DNA of 64,000 nt from Chrysomallon squamiferum (lineage: Eukaryota > Mollusca > Gastropoda > Neomphalida > Peltospiridae), in assembly GCA_012295275.1 (NCBI GenBank), contig CM022676.1:7289719-7353718 (forward strand), read 5' to 3'. This document shows, piece by piece, positions 16,350 through 28,027 of this stretch. The first letter of the stretch is position 1. Each line of letters begins with the position of its first letter. The notes beneath the pieces are model-generated. The model saw only the letters and a list, made by a program, of their open reading frames with translations, was not told the DNA's origin and made no database searches. The position numbers and the translations under genes are program-made.

Positions 16350-16862
16350 AATAAATAAATATATACATACATAACAGAAAAAAACCACAACAACAACAAA
16401 AATTATAAATAATGCGCTAAATTTGATTATTTAATAGGACTTTGTTGATATTGAGATATTTTTTAAAACCTTTTCTGAAGTATTTCGGAGCGCCATCTTC
16501 CATCGTAGCGTATTTTGAATCTTTGTTTACGTGCGCGTTTTTCAGTTTCTCGAAACTGCAGGCGTCAACAATTTGTTCAATAGTGTCGTCTGCCAGGTCA
16601 ATTTCTAGAAACTTCGCTATTTTCTTCGTTTCCGCTACAGAGTTCTAGATAATTCCCATAAAGTAAGAATAATAATAATAATAATAGCAACAACAACAAC
16701 AACAACAGCACAAACAACAATAATAACAACAGAAAAAGATTAATTAAAATTAAAACTAAAATTATGTAATATTAAAATATATCAACGATAAATTAAATTA
16801 AATTAATAAAAAACGAACATAATAATAAAAAATAATATACAATTTATAAAGGGAAATATTAA

Positions 16863-16935
<73 letters not shown>

Positions 16936-17482
16936 GAAATGACAATTTGAATTAGAGCAACAAAACAAATAAAAATAAAAGAATAGAATTGTCCGTAAAA
17001 AAAAAAACAAATGTAGATAACTGGCTTGTTGGTCTAGGGGTATGATTCTCGCTTAGGGTGCGAGAGGTCCCGGGTTCGAATCCCGGACAAGCCCTCTTTT
17101 TCTAAATAATTTTGTTTTGTTGTTCTTTTTTCGCAGTATCAATAAATTATTTACAGCTTATTAAGTAAGACTCAATTATTATAATAAAATGAATTAAGAA
17201 ACAGAAAATTAGTACTCAAACAAACAAACCACAATACTACTACTACTAATATTTAAAACATAAATAAAGAAAATTAATTAATAAAGACATAAAGAAATTT
17301 AATAATAATAATAAAAAAAAATAAACTATGAGAAGACAAAAACATTAAAAAGCAAAAAAGGAAGACGAAATAAAAATTAGCTATTAGATCACTACGACAA
17401 TAACTGGCTTGTTGGTCTAGGGGTATGATTCTCGCTTAGGGTGCGAGAGGTCCCGGGTTCAAATCCCGGACAAGCCCGACTG

Positions 17483-17514
<32 letters not shown>

Positions 17515-18393
17515 TGTTCTTTCTTTCACTGACTTGTTTCAGATCTTCATAAAAGACAAACAGTAAAGGTAAATCCGGGTTTTCTTTGTGTACTTTCCTC
17601 CAGTCATGATAAACATCAAACCAAGAACCGTAAGGAACTGAAATACAAAACATCTCTCTTTAATAAATGTCAAAGTGTGATAACAGATATACAGCGAATA
17701 AACAAACAAATAAATAAATAAAGACACATGATCACACAAATATACATAAACAAACACATAAGTTATATATATTCATACAAACATACATGTGCACATACAT
17801 GCTTATGAGCATACATCAGTAAATTCACTCATATACACATATATATATATAATACATACATCCATCCATACATATTCAAATACATACATGCATACACATT
17901 CAGACGTACATACATAAGATAATCCTTTGTTTATTTATAAAAATCGCGCCACCCAAGTACCAATAATGAATCTCTGAATCATATAATATATGATTCACCT
18001 TTGCCGTTCAGAAACATGTTCAGAAATTGTGGCCAATCAACGCCCTCCTTCAGCTGTTTCCGGTCTCTGAGATGATTTAGCAATGACACGCAAACTGATT
18101 TGGGATTTCTTTCTACGTAGATGATTCGACATTTTTTTTCCTTGACTTGCTTTGGTAGAAACTGAAACCTTCGTGATAAAGAAAATGGATAAAATATAAC
18201 CAGTGACAAATATACATTGGAATATAAAAAGTTTGTTTCATTTTTGATAATACATTTAAATTTAAAGTGCCATTTTCATGAGGAATGTAATTTAATTACG
18301 ATTCAGTAGTATTTGCATGTTACATACAGAAAATTATACATGGCCTTTTAAATTATGATTTCTTAAATGCTTTTTTAGTTTTGCTTATAAATT

Positions 18394-18455
<62 letters not shown>

Positions 18456-19907
18456 AATAGGACTTCATTAACATAAATAGTATTTTTGCATCATCGTTAT
18501 TTAAGTGGCTCGTTGGTCTAGGGGTATGATTCTCGCTTTGGGTGCGAGAGGTCTCGGGTTCGAATCCCGGACGAGCCCGTTATTTTTTTCTTTTTCTCCT
18601 TTCCCATAACTAATAATCTATACTCTTTTATTTGTCGATGATTATCAGTTAGTATATTTGTATGTTTTATAAGAAAGCTATTGTTGTTTTGTTTTAATTG
18701 TCATCGAAATAAACTCGAACAGTCTGACATAAGATATTTATTATATCACCAAACCAAACTAACTTCTCGCTAAAACCAATACTATTAATATAATTTCTAA
18801 AAACTTAAATATAGATATATATATATATATCTGACACATATTGCACACACATAAATCCACACACACACACACGCACACCCTTACAAGCCAACCACACATC
18901 GTATCGATATCGTACCTGGAATGAGTCTGGAATATTCTTGGTGATGGTCTGTCCTTAAATTCCTCCACTGGAACGCGCTCCAACATACTGGAATTTTTCC
19001 AGTGCTTGGTGTATTCTGCTTTTCCTTTGACCAGCATATTCAGAATCTCGAAAACCCAGTGTGTACCTAAGAACATTGTAAGGAAAAATCACTAATGCAG
19101 TCTTAGATTATATCTGTCTGTATGTTTCTGCTCGGTTTTTATAAGATGATAGTCCAATAAAATATATTTTCTAAGTCTTTACAGAATTATTGTTATCATG
19201 AATTAAATTTTTATGTACGTATTTTATGTTTTTAAAATTTATTCATTTATTACTGCTACTATACTATTACTACTACAAATACTACCACAGCTTTTACTAC
19301 TAATATTATTGTTGTTTGTGTTTTAAATATTTTAATATTATTATTATTATTATTATTACTGTTGTTGTTGTTGTTGTTGTTGTTGAGATTCTACTGAACT
19401 AATAATCTCGTATTGCAATTTTAGGACACATACAAACATTTCTCAAAGAACTGGATTAATAAAAGTTGAACATACAGGATGCAGACTGGCAGGTTTAGCG
19501 TTTACCTAAATATCTTTTCAGTATTCAGCAACAGGGGAATGTATATATACACACACATAGGCACGCATACAAATAGACACATTTTTAAACACACACACAT
19601 ACACATATACACACACATACACGAAAATGCACACACAGACATATAAAATAGTGGATTAAAACATACAATGAGAGATTTAAAAAATATATATGTAACAATA
19701 ATCATGCACGAATAACGTGTTTTCGTACTGACCTGATTTCATGTAAGAGCAGAGTATGATGTCGTCTGCTCTCACATCCATGTTTTTGAGTTCTTCAAGC
19801 CTTCTGCTAATGCTCTCATGTTCGAAAGGAAACGGAATTTCATCAATAAAACTGACATCCATTGGATAATCGTCTGCTTCTTGTTGCATTGTGGGGCTGA
19901 ATGACAT
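16026..19907 (-). CDS. Cytosolic sulfotransferase (SULT family), complete, six coding exons
   Basis: This enzyme would transfer sulfonate from PAPS to a small hydroxyl or amine acceptor in the cytosol; the substrate cannot be read. Exons 5'->3': 19907-19733, 19066-18916, 18168-17999, 17637-17534, 16644-16470, 16144-16026. They join in phase to 297 residues, the usual SULT length. The ATG at 19907 is the first in frame after an acceptor at about 19928. PAPS 5'-loop: YMKSGTHW (residues 55-62). Catalytic His107 sits in QTHSRF, where most SULTs have KTH. The 3'-phosphate binding strand is [13 protein letters not shown]. Core motifs are VPYGSWFD and FYEDLKQ. The C-terminal RKGTTDEWK (257-265) stands in for RKGxxGDWK. 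Introns 2 and 4 contain three antisense tRNA-Pro genes. Family assignment is firm; subfamily is unknown. Confidence 0.92.
17023..17094 (+). tRNA. tRNA-Pro (AGG), nested in sulfotransferase intron 4
   Basis: 72 nt with an intact cloverleaf, followed immediately by a TTTTT terminator. It lies antisense within the intron between sulfotransferase exons 17637-17534 and 16644-16470. Confidence 0.95.
17406..17477 (+). tRNA. tRNA-Pro (AGG), nested, without a nearby terminator
   Basis: 72 nt; the T-loop reads TTCAAAT where the other copies have TTCGAAT. The 3' flank is an ATT run. The first run of four T is at 17580-17583, inside sulfotransferase exon 4 on the opposite strand. Confidence 0.93.
18396..18452. 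repeat. (CT)n microsatellite
   Basis: A 57-base CT run in sulfotransferase intron 2, 54 bases before the nested tRNA-Pro(TGG). Confidence 0.95.
18507..18578 (+). tRNA. tRNA-Pro (TGG), nested in sulfotransferase intron 2
   Basis: 72 nt with acceptor GGCTCGT/ACGAGCC, anticodon TGG, and a U-G first T-stem pair. A TTTTTTT terminator follows. It is antisense to the host gene. Confidence 0.95.
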
Positions 19908-20069
19908 GAATGTTTCGGTTACTGATGTCTAGAGAAAAGAAATGGTCTGCTTGTCTAGAACATAAATTTGTTTTCCGAATTTCACTTCCTCTCTGACTCG
20001 ATCTGTCTAAATATATCGATGTATATATATATCTGACCGCCTATCTCTCTGTCTATTTGTTTATCAGTA

Positions 20070-20071
<2 letters not shown>

Positions 20072-20144
<73 letters not shown>
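20072..20144. repeat. (CT)n microsatellite
   Basis: A 73-base CT run upstream of the sulfotransferase start, followed by a CA run around 20174-20216. Confidence 0.95.
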
Positions 20145-20152
<8 letters not shown>

Positions 20153-20219
20153 TTATACACGCGTGAGCTCACATACACACACACGAACACACACACACAC
20201 ACACACTCACTCACACATA

Positions 20220-21335
20220 CCCTATATAGATGGACTGATTAAAGCATATATCCATTTTCTCTCTCTTTCTGTATCACTCTCTCTTTCTATCTTTTCCTAT
20301 CTTTTCTTGTCGTTATTTCTCTGTTTCCCTCTCACGTACACAAACATCTGTTCAAAGATACCTACATTACAATAAATTCAAACTATGTTTTGTTGATCCA
20401 ACAGTATATCAGAGACAATTCAAAATCATAAAACAAAATCGAAAGAATATTATACTGATTTTTCTTGCTTTTTCTTTTCAGATGGCAAGAAAAACAAGTA
20501 CAGATTATATGAAGATTAAAAACGTACAGATAAGAAAAGTTACCTGACAAGTGTGGGTTTTTCTAGTGTGACCTGTTTAAAAATGTCGGTTTCCTCTTCA
20601 TCGTCTTACTTTTGTTTGTTTACCTGGATGGAGGGCAAATATCAAAGGTCACGTGAATGCGATGCTTGTATAATATTATTTTCCGCTCTATTTTTATTAC
20701 AAGCACGAAGCGTTATGTTTTCTTTCAGAATACGATCACCATAACAAAAATAATAATCAGATTGTCGATTTATTTATTTAAATAGCATATACTTTCCCGA
20801 GCGACATACAGAGTTTACTTGAATAACATTTAACGGTCGTTATTTTAAATTTTATTTTATTATTATTATTTAAAAAAATAACCAACAACAGAAAAAAAAA
20901 CAAAAAAAAAAACCCCAAACTTCACAATAATAATAAAAATAAAAACACTGTGTCTGCAAAAGAAAACTTCCCATTAAAAGAGTAGAAATGAATTTTTATT
21001 GTTTTGTTACAATGTAATCACAGCTCTATGATGTAATGTAACCTTTGACACGTCCCCTTAAACGTCTGCGCGACAGCAAGCAGACGTGACACTGTTTGCA
21101 GTTCCTGGTGAAAGATAGTCGCTAAGTCGTGAATTTGTATAGGATTTTATTTTAACCATAAACTCGTGACTTAGTAATAGTTAACACAGACCTATTTAAC
21201 TGTCGCTCTGTTTTTTAATAAGGTAAAATTTATTTTGCATCCTGGCATCTAAATATGGACATAATATTTTTGACTATTATTATTATTATTTATTATTATT
21301 ATTAATATTATTAATATTTAGAAACAAAAACAAAC
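20220..21335. other. Region upstream of the sulfotransferase, no gene recognised
   Basis: This should contain the sulfotransferase 5' UTR exon(s) and promoter, since an acceptor-like site precedes the ATG at about 19928. I could not fix their position. A slightly GC-richer patch at 21045-21115 (CGTCTGCGCGAC) is the most promoter-like part. Confidence 0.3.
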
Positions 21336-21407
21336 GGGCTTATCCGGGATTCGAACCCGGGACCTCTCGCACCCTAAGCGAGAATCATACCCCTAGACCA
21401 ACAAGCC
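21336..21407 (-). tRNA. tRNA-Pro (AGG)
   Basis: 72 nt with anticodon AGG. The acceptor stem has one G-U wobble (GGCTTGT with ATAAGCC). A TTTTT terminator follows on the minus strand. Confidence 0.93.
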
Positions 21408-21822
21408 AGTTAATTACATTGTTCTCGTTATTTCTTTTCTCTTAATCTAGATATCTTACATGATTCTTTGTTTCGTAAATAAAATGCAGTTTATCAAACC
21501 TTTACTGCAGTATGTATAACTCGGATATTATTATGTAAACAATGTTTGTTTATTTGCAGAAAACATTATATACTAATATCAGCATTCAGTGTCGCTGAAA
21601 AAAATATATGTATTGAAAAAGATGAAGAAACAAAGGGAAAAAAATTAGACATTTTGCGAAATTGTGAAGTTTGTTTTGAAAATCACATAGGTGTATTTAA
21701 GTTAATGAAGTTTTGATTATATATATATATATTTTTTAATCTGTGGCTATAAAGATCGCATGTGTAAGTATGTAATATCAACAAAGAACATTTGTTGCAT
21801 TAGCCAAATTAGTTGAAACTAA

Positions 21823-21862
<40 letters not shown>

Positions 21863-21982
21863 TAAATTATAACAATAACAATAATAATAGTTATCATCAT
21901 GAAGATGATGATGATGGTAATATAATAAAAATTTAATAAAAATCTGGTTACAACACATCCAAAAAACAAAATCATAACCTCT

Positions 21983-22015
<33 letters not shown>

Positions 22016-22040
22016 AAAAAAAGAAAAACAAACATCCTTA

Positions 22041-22096
<56 letters not shown>

Positions 22097-22159
22097 CGTT
22101 ATGTAGTTGTATTGTCAAACTTTATTTCTTTCACAATGCCAACGCCGTTTCATTTTACC

Positions 22160-22716
22160 AATTAAAGCAATTTCTACACAATCTATTTTGGTCACATTTT
22201 CCAACAATACCATCATTATTATATCACTGATCTTTCTTGGAAGGAGTAACCCATATTCTGCAGTCGTTATCAGTTTCACTGTAAGCTTATAACGTTTTAG
22301 TTTCACGACAGGAGTAATACATTTCACAATAACTGTCATTACACATCACATACTTTCATGGTAGAAGAAACTTATATTCTTCAATTATTCTCAGTTAGCT
22401 CTGCAACATATCACCGACATGTTCTAGGTAGGAATAACACATCTTTCAATAACTGTCACCTATACATTATACATTCTTTGTAGGAGGAACCCATATTTTT
22501 CAGTAATGTATTATATATATCAATACGTTTTTGGTAGGTGTAACCAATGTTTTTCTATAAAAAAAATTTAGTAGGAGTAACTCATAATCTTCAGTAACAG
22601 AATATTCTTTTTTAATTTTTTTTTTTTTTATATCAACAGACTTTGCTGGTTGGAGTAATTCAGTTTCTTCAATAATTTTATTATTATGTATGAATGCTTT
22701 TTATTGGTAGGAGTAA

Positions 22717-22720
<4 letters not shown>
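22160..22720. repeat. Degenerate minisatellite of about 70 bp units
   Basis: A recurring block of the form TGGTAGGAGTAAC, CATATT, CTTCAGTAAT appears about eight times at roughly 70-80 base spacing (examples near 22240, 22305, 22360, 22425, 22480, 22535, 22570, 22707). It ends in a (CT)n run. It lies downstream of the INTS10 stop codon and may be partly transcribed. Confidence 0.7.

Positions 22721-22773
<53 letters not shown>
22721..22773. repeat. (CT)n microsatellite
   Basis: A 53-base CT run followed by a (TG)n run at about 22795-22817. Confidence 0.95.
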
Positions 22774-22776
<3 letters not shown>

Positions 22777-23205
22777 AGAAATAATGTGTATCTGTGTGTG
22801 TGTGTGTGTGTGTGTGTCTAGGATCATGGACAATGAATAGGAAAGATAGTTCAATCATGTAATGGGCTATATGAAAAAACAGTAAGGGATAAAGGTTGGG
22901 ATAGGAAACAGCACATTTGGTAGGAATCAGCCCACAGGAAATTTCACACTGTACAATTTAGTCCTGTTTGTTCTTGTTATTCTTTGTTAACAGATGCACA
23001 CAGACCACTGATTTGTTTCTACAGACAATGAAAGTCCTTGATCTTTAAAGTCATGTGATCACGTTTATAACATCTGTCTCCTTTTGGATATGCAGGTTGC
23101 TCTTCTGGCTTCTTAACCTTCAGCGACATAAGTAGCTTCAGTGAAATTTTAACATTTGTTTTAAATAAATCGTATTTATGAGGGTTTTTGGGGTTTTTTT
23201 TCAGG

Positions 23206-26048
23206 CTATCCCAGATTGTCTAAGAGTAAAGATCTTTCTTCTTTTAGAAACTTGTGTATCATCTGGTTTATTGGTTCATTTGTTTTTTTTACTTGTTTTT
23301 CAAGAGTGGCTTTGAAATCCTCTCTGACGTTTTTGTTAACACCTCTTGTCACAGTTCGTTGTCTGAAATAAGTAAAAAAAAAAAAAGTATTAATAGAAAC
23401 ATAAGGATGGCAGAACCTTCCTAAAATAAGTTCCAGAATTGAATTTTGATAATGGATTGGCTTTTTATATCTTGTAACATAATCAAAAGACCCATCAACA
23501 GAGATTTTTTTTGGTTCATGGAAAATAAAGAATTATAACCTTAGATTATTTGAATACCTTATAAATACACCTAAATTTATGACGTTCTGCGTTTTCAACT
23601 TTGACCTAATTAGAAGATAATATCAGCATTATAAAAAATATTTAAAATAAAGTTATTTAGGAATCAGTCAAAAGCCACAGTGTTAAATAAACAGGTAACA
23701 TCATCTGTTTTGCAGAAGCAGTAACTAAAATAATCTGTTAATTTTTGAAAACCTTTTGATATAAAATTTTTAGACAACAGAAATCTTGCTGGATTCATAT
23801 GTCTTGAACAATCTCTGCCCAGAACTGATTTTACACAATCTAACTTAGTCAAGTTTTTATTTCTCTTACGGTGTGATTGTTTTGGCTGTGGCTGGTAGAA
23901 TGTCCAGTTTTACTGAACCTCCTTCTTTAGTGTCTAGAAATGCAAACTCCTCCAGCATGTCTAGATCTGGAAAAAAATGTGTTAAGGAAACATCTAATTT
24001 ATAAAAATAAAGAAACACACATATACACAGATATTATTGATGGGTTGTACTAATCTATCAGTTATTGAAATCATAAATATCAGCCATAATTTCATATCTA
24101 ATGCTTTCATTTTAATGTCGTCTTGGAGGCAGAAAAATCAGTTCAAAATGATGCAGGGTTAAACAGTTCCTTTGACATTAAAGTACACACCATGATAAAT
24201 CATAAAGGATAGGCTGGATAAAGAAAAAGGCCAATAGGGAGAGCACTTTTGAAAATGGAAGAGACAACCTATCATTCCTAACACATATATATATATTTAT
24301 CACTGACCTAGAACCCCTCTAATATAAAAAACCACAGATTTGAGAAAGCACTGGTTTTGTTAATGAAGTTTTACAAGGATACTGTAGATGTAGAGGAAGA
24401 AGAGGTTGTATGCAAATGAGCCCTGTTTCTGAATCAAGGCTACAGTGTCAGCAAATAGTGTCTCGTATCTCGGCCAATCGTATTGCAGCAAAACGATCAG
24501 GTGACCCAGAATCATGTCTGTGCTTTGTCCTCCTGAGAAGATTCGATCCTGAAATAATTATATTAAATAATAATAATAAAGAGTAAATATAAGAAAATAT
24601 TAAAATTTTTAAAATAATGAATCCTTAAAAGTCTAAATAATCTTGTTCACTACAACCAACCTTTAGTAATAAAAAAGTATGATAATAAATAAAAAGCTGC
24701 ATTTCCATGTTACTGTATTGTGTTCTTATTTTGCACCTACATTTTTTTTATGGCAGCTATGTAACAATTATTTATTTTCCATTTGGATATTAAATAATAG
24801 GGAAAGGTTTATGGCTAGGTATGAGCTTTTCATTAATAGTTATACTTTATCATTAGCAAAGATTAATCACCATTTTTATTTAATAACAAATTAAAATGTA
24901 TTGTTTTATTATTATTATTATTATACACTTTTTAAAAAAGAAAAAAAAAGGCTAACTTTCAGACAGGTTATGATAAGTTGGATGCAGTAGGGAAGAACTT
25001 CATTTTCTGTGCACTGCATAAGAAACAGTTGTCTCCCTTGGCCAGGTGCTAAAGGTAACCTTTGACCTAGACTCTCAGACTGTCCTCCTCCAGGTAGAGA
25101 TGTTAAAACATCCAACAACAGTTCACAGGCTTTCTGTTAATAATAATAATCAACACTAATGTTAATATTAATAAAAACTAAAATAAATAAAATTAATAAA
25201 AACAAATTTAAATAATATTAATAAAAACAATATAAATAATAATAATATTATTAATAATAACAAGAAACAATTATAAATATTATTAAAAACAAATATAAAT
25301 AATATTGCCAAAAACAAATGTAAATAATATTGCAAAAACAAATGTAAATAATATTAATAAAAAAAAAAGTAAATAATATTAATTAAAACTAATATAACTA
25401 AAATTAGTAAAAACAAATATAAATAATAAAAATAGTATAAATAATATTAATAAAAACATATATAAATAATATTAATAAAAACAATGGATAGACAGATGTT
25501 TTAGAATGTTCATAGTTTAAAAATCTTACTGAGAATTTTCTTAGGCAATAGAAACAAGATGCAAGCTGCAGTGAAACTCGAACCTGAAAAATCAAAAAAA
25601 TATACATATATATTTATATATAAACAATAAGAAAACAACAACAACAAAAAAAAAAAAAAATTAAATTAAAAATTAAAAAAATTAAAATAAAAATAAAATA
25701 AGTATCATTTGACTATTTCCTCATGATCTATCTTTCATCAAACATATACTCACTTACAAAATAAAAAAAATTAATGATTTTAAATTTAATTTTAAATACA
25801 CATTATGTAAAATAGGCAAGCATGTGCCTAACAAAAGTAATGTTTTAACATGAACCTTGGAAAACAAAATGGTCCACTGAACAGACTAATGAGGATTGAT
25901 TCTAAGACCAAATTATGTCAACTTTGAGTACATGGTGAGTATTTAAATATAAAATTAAATATGATTTAAATCTTTACTTGAGTTTTTCCTTCAGATCCAG
26001 TGATAAAGTTTTGTAACTGTCCCACTGCATCCTGGAATGCACCCTGCA

Positions 26049-26079
<31 letters not shown>

Positions 26080-27990
26080 CATACACATAAATATATAAAT
26101 AAAAAAGTACTAATTTAAAATAAGAATATATTTGTAAAAAAACAATAATAATTAATAACATCATGATGTTTTAACCACAAAATATATATTTTTTTAAATA
26201 AACAATGTCTGCTCTTTTGTAATTGCCACTTTAATGAATGTGCAGTTGTTTCTGCAATGAATTCAAATTCTGAGATGGAGCTTATTTCAAACACGTTTCT
26301 AATGTACAGGTATGTAATTGATTTTCTAGATACTAGTTGTTAAAAAACTCTCTTTTAAACAAAATACATTCAGGACTGTGTATTTGGGATTTATTAAATT
26401 ACTCAGAGTCATTATAATACTGGTGGTCATATAGACAGAGAATTAAGAATCTCAACAATAAATTAATTTAAAAATAAAAAAATTCTTTTCTCTTATCTTT
26501 TTTACAGGTGAGTACTATCAGGCATAGATTAGAAATTATGCACAAGGACTTTATAATGACATTGTATTATGTATCTGTTTAATTCATAATGCAGACTGTA
26601 TTACTAAATGAAAGTTATATAATAATAATAATTATAATAATAAAATATAATAAATCTACCTGATAAATAAACATGTCTGTCTGAAAATGACTCATCCATG
26701 ACCACATCTCAACTCTCCAGTTCTGACACAGACCAATAAATTCTGAATTAAAATTAAAATTAAAATAAACAAACAGACAACTAACTAACTGACTAACTAA
26801 AACAATAAATAATTCAGTCATTTCTATTGTTATTTAATTTTTAAAACAAAAATTTTATATTTGAACTTAACTTTTTTTTAAACTGCATGTATTTTTAAAA
26901 TGAAGGTTTTATAAAAAGAATTAATTTTCAAAAATTTCAACTCTGCTGACATAAAATATTAAACTTTGAAACACTTACTTACAAAATAAATAAATAAATA
27001 ATAAACAAACAAACAAACAAACAAACAAATATATATATATATATATACATATAAATAAATTAAAAAAACAACAAAAAAAACAATAAATATAAAAAACAAA
27101 AAAACTTTTACCATTTGATTTAAATTACTAGTATTTAAATACATATTTTATAAATCACCTCTTCTGAGGTCATCAGATGAATGTAAAAGCTCAAAACACT
27201 TCATTGCAGTGAGGAAATTCTGAATGATATTTGCTGAATTGCTGATGTTTGATGATGGCTGAATCTGTGGCAACACAGGCTCTGCTCTCAGTCTTTTCGG
27301 TTTTGGTCTAAAAAGAATGAACAGACGGATGGATGGATGGATGGAAGGTAGGAATGAATATATGGATGAATGAATAAAGATTAATAGGTTCAAAGAAATG
27401 CATTGCTTTATGAACTGTCTGAGAAGTAAATGATAAAGCAGTACATACAAAGTAGAAAACGTTTATTTAAGAATTCTTAAAGAATTTAGTCCAGTTAAAT
27501 CTAGTCTGTTTTATAGTATGTAATTTTCCTTCTGAAAATGATGTCACTTTGTACTTTGAAATGAAAAATATCCATCACAGACTCAGTATACAGCAATAAA
27601 TAAACAAATAAATAAATAAATAAATACACACACACCAATGTATATATTTGTAGGTATATATGTATTAGTATGTGTATGTATGTATATATGTATATGTATA
27701 AATAACACGATATGACAATGTTATCAGATTAAATATTAAGTGAAATAACTTACTGGATGATGACATCATCAGTATCCATTGTAAAACCTTCAACCAAAAC
27801 AACAGACACTCGCAAACCTACATAAATAAAAATAAAATAAAATAAATGAATAATAAAACGACAAAATACCAAATAGTTAAAAACAAAATATAGAGTGGTG
27901 TAAAAAATAACTACCTTTTTAAAAAAATAAAACCCACATATTAGCTTTTATTGAATAAAATTTACATTTGTACACATATATAATCTTTTA

Positions 27991-28027
<37 letters not shown>

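Noticed and set aside
16454-16489. Continuation of sulfotransferase exon 5 past FRK into FKKYLNINK
   Set aside because: A GT donor after FRK plus the next exon rebuilds the family RKGxxxxWK motif; the extension is intron read-through.
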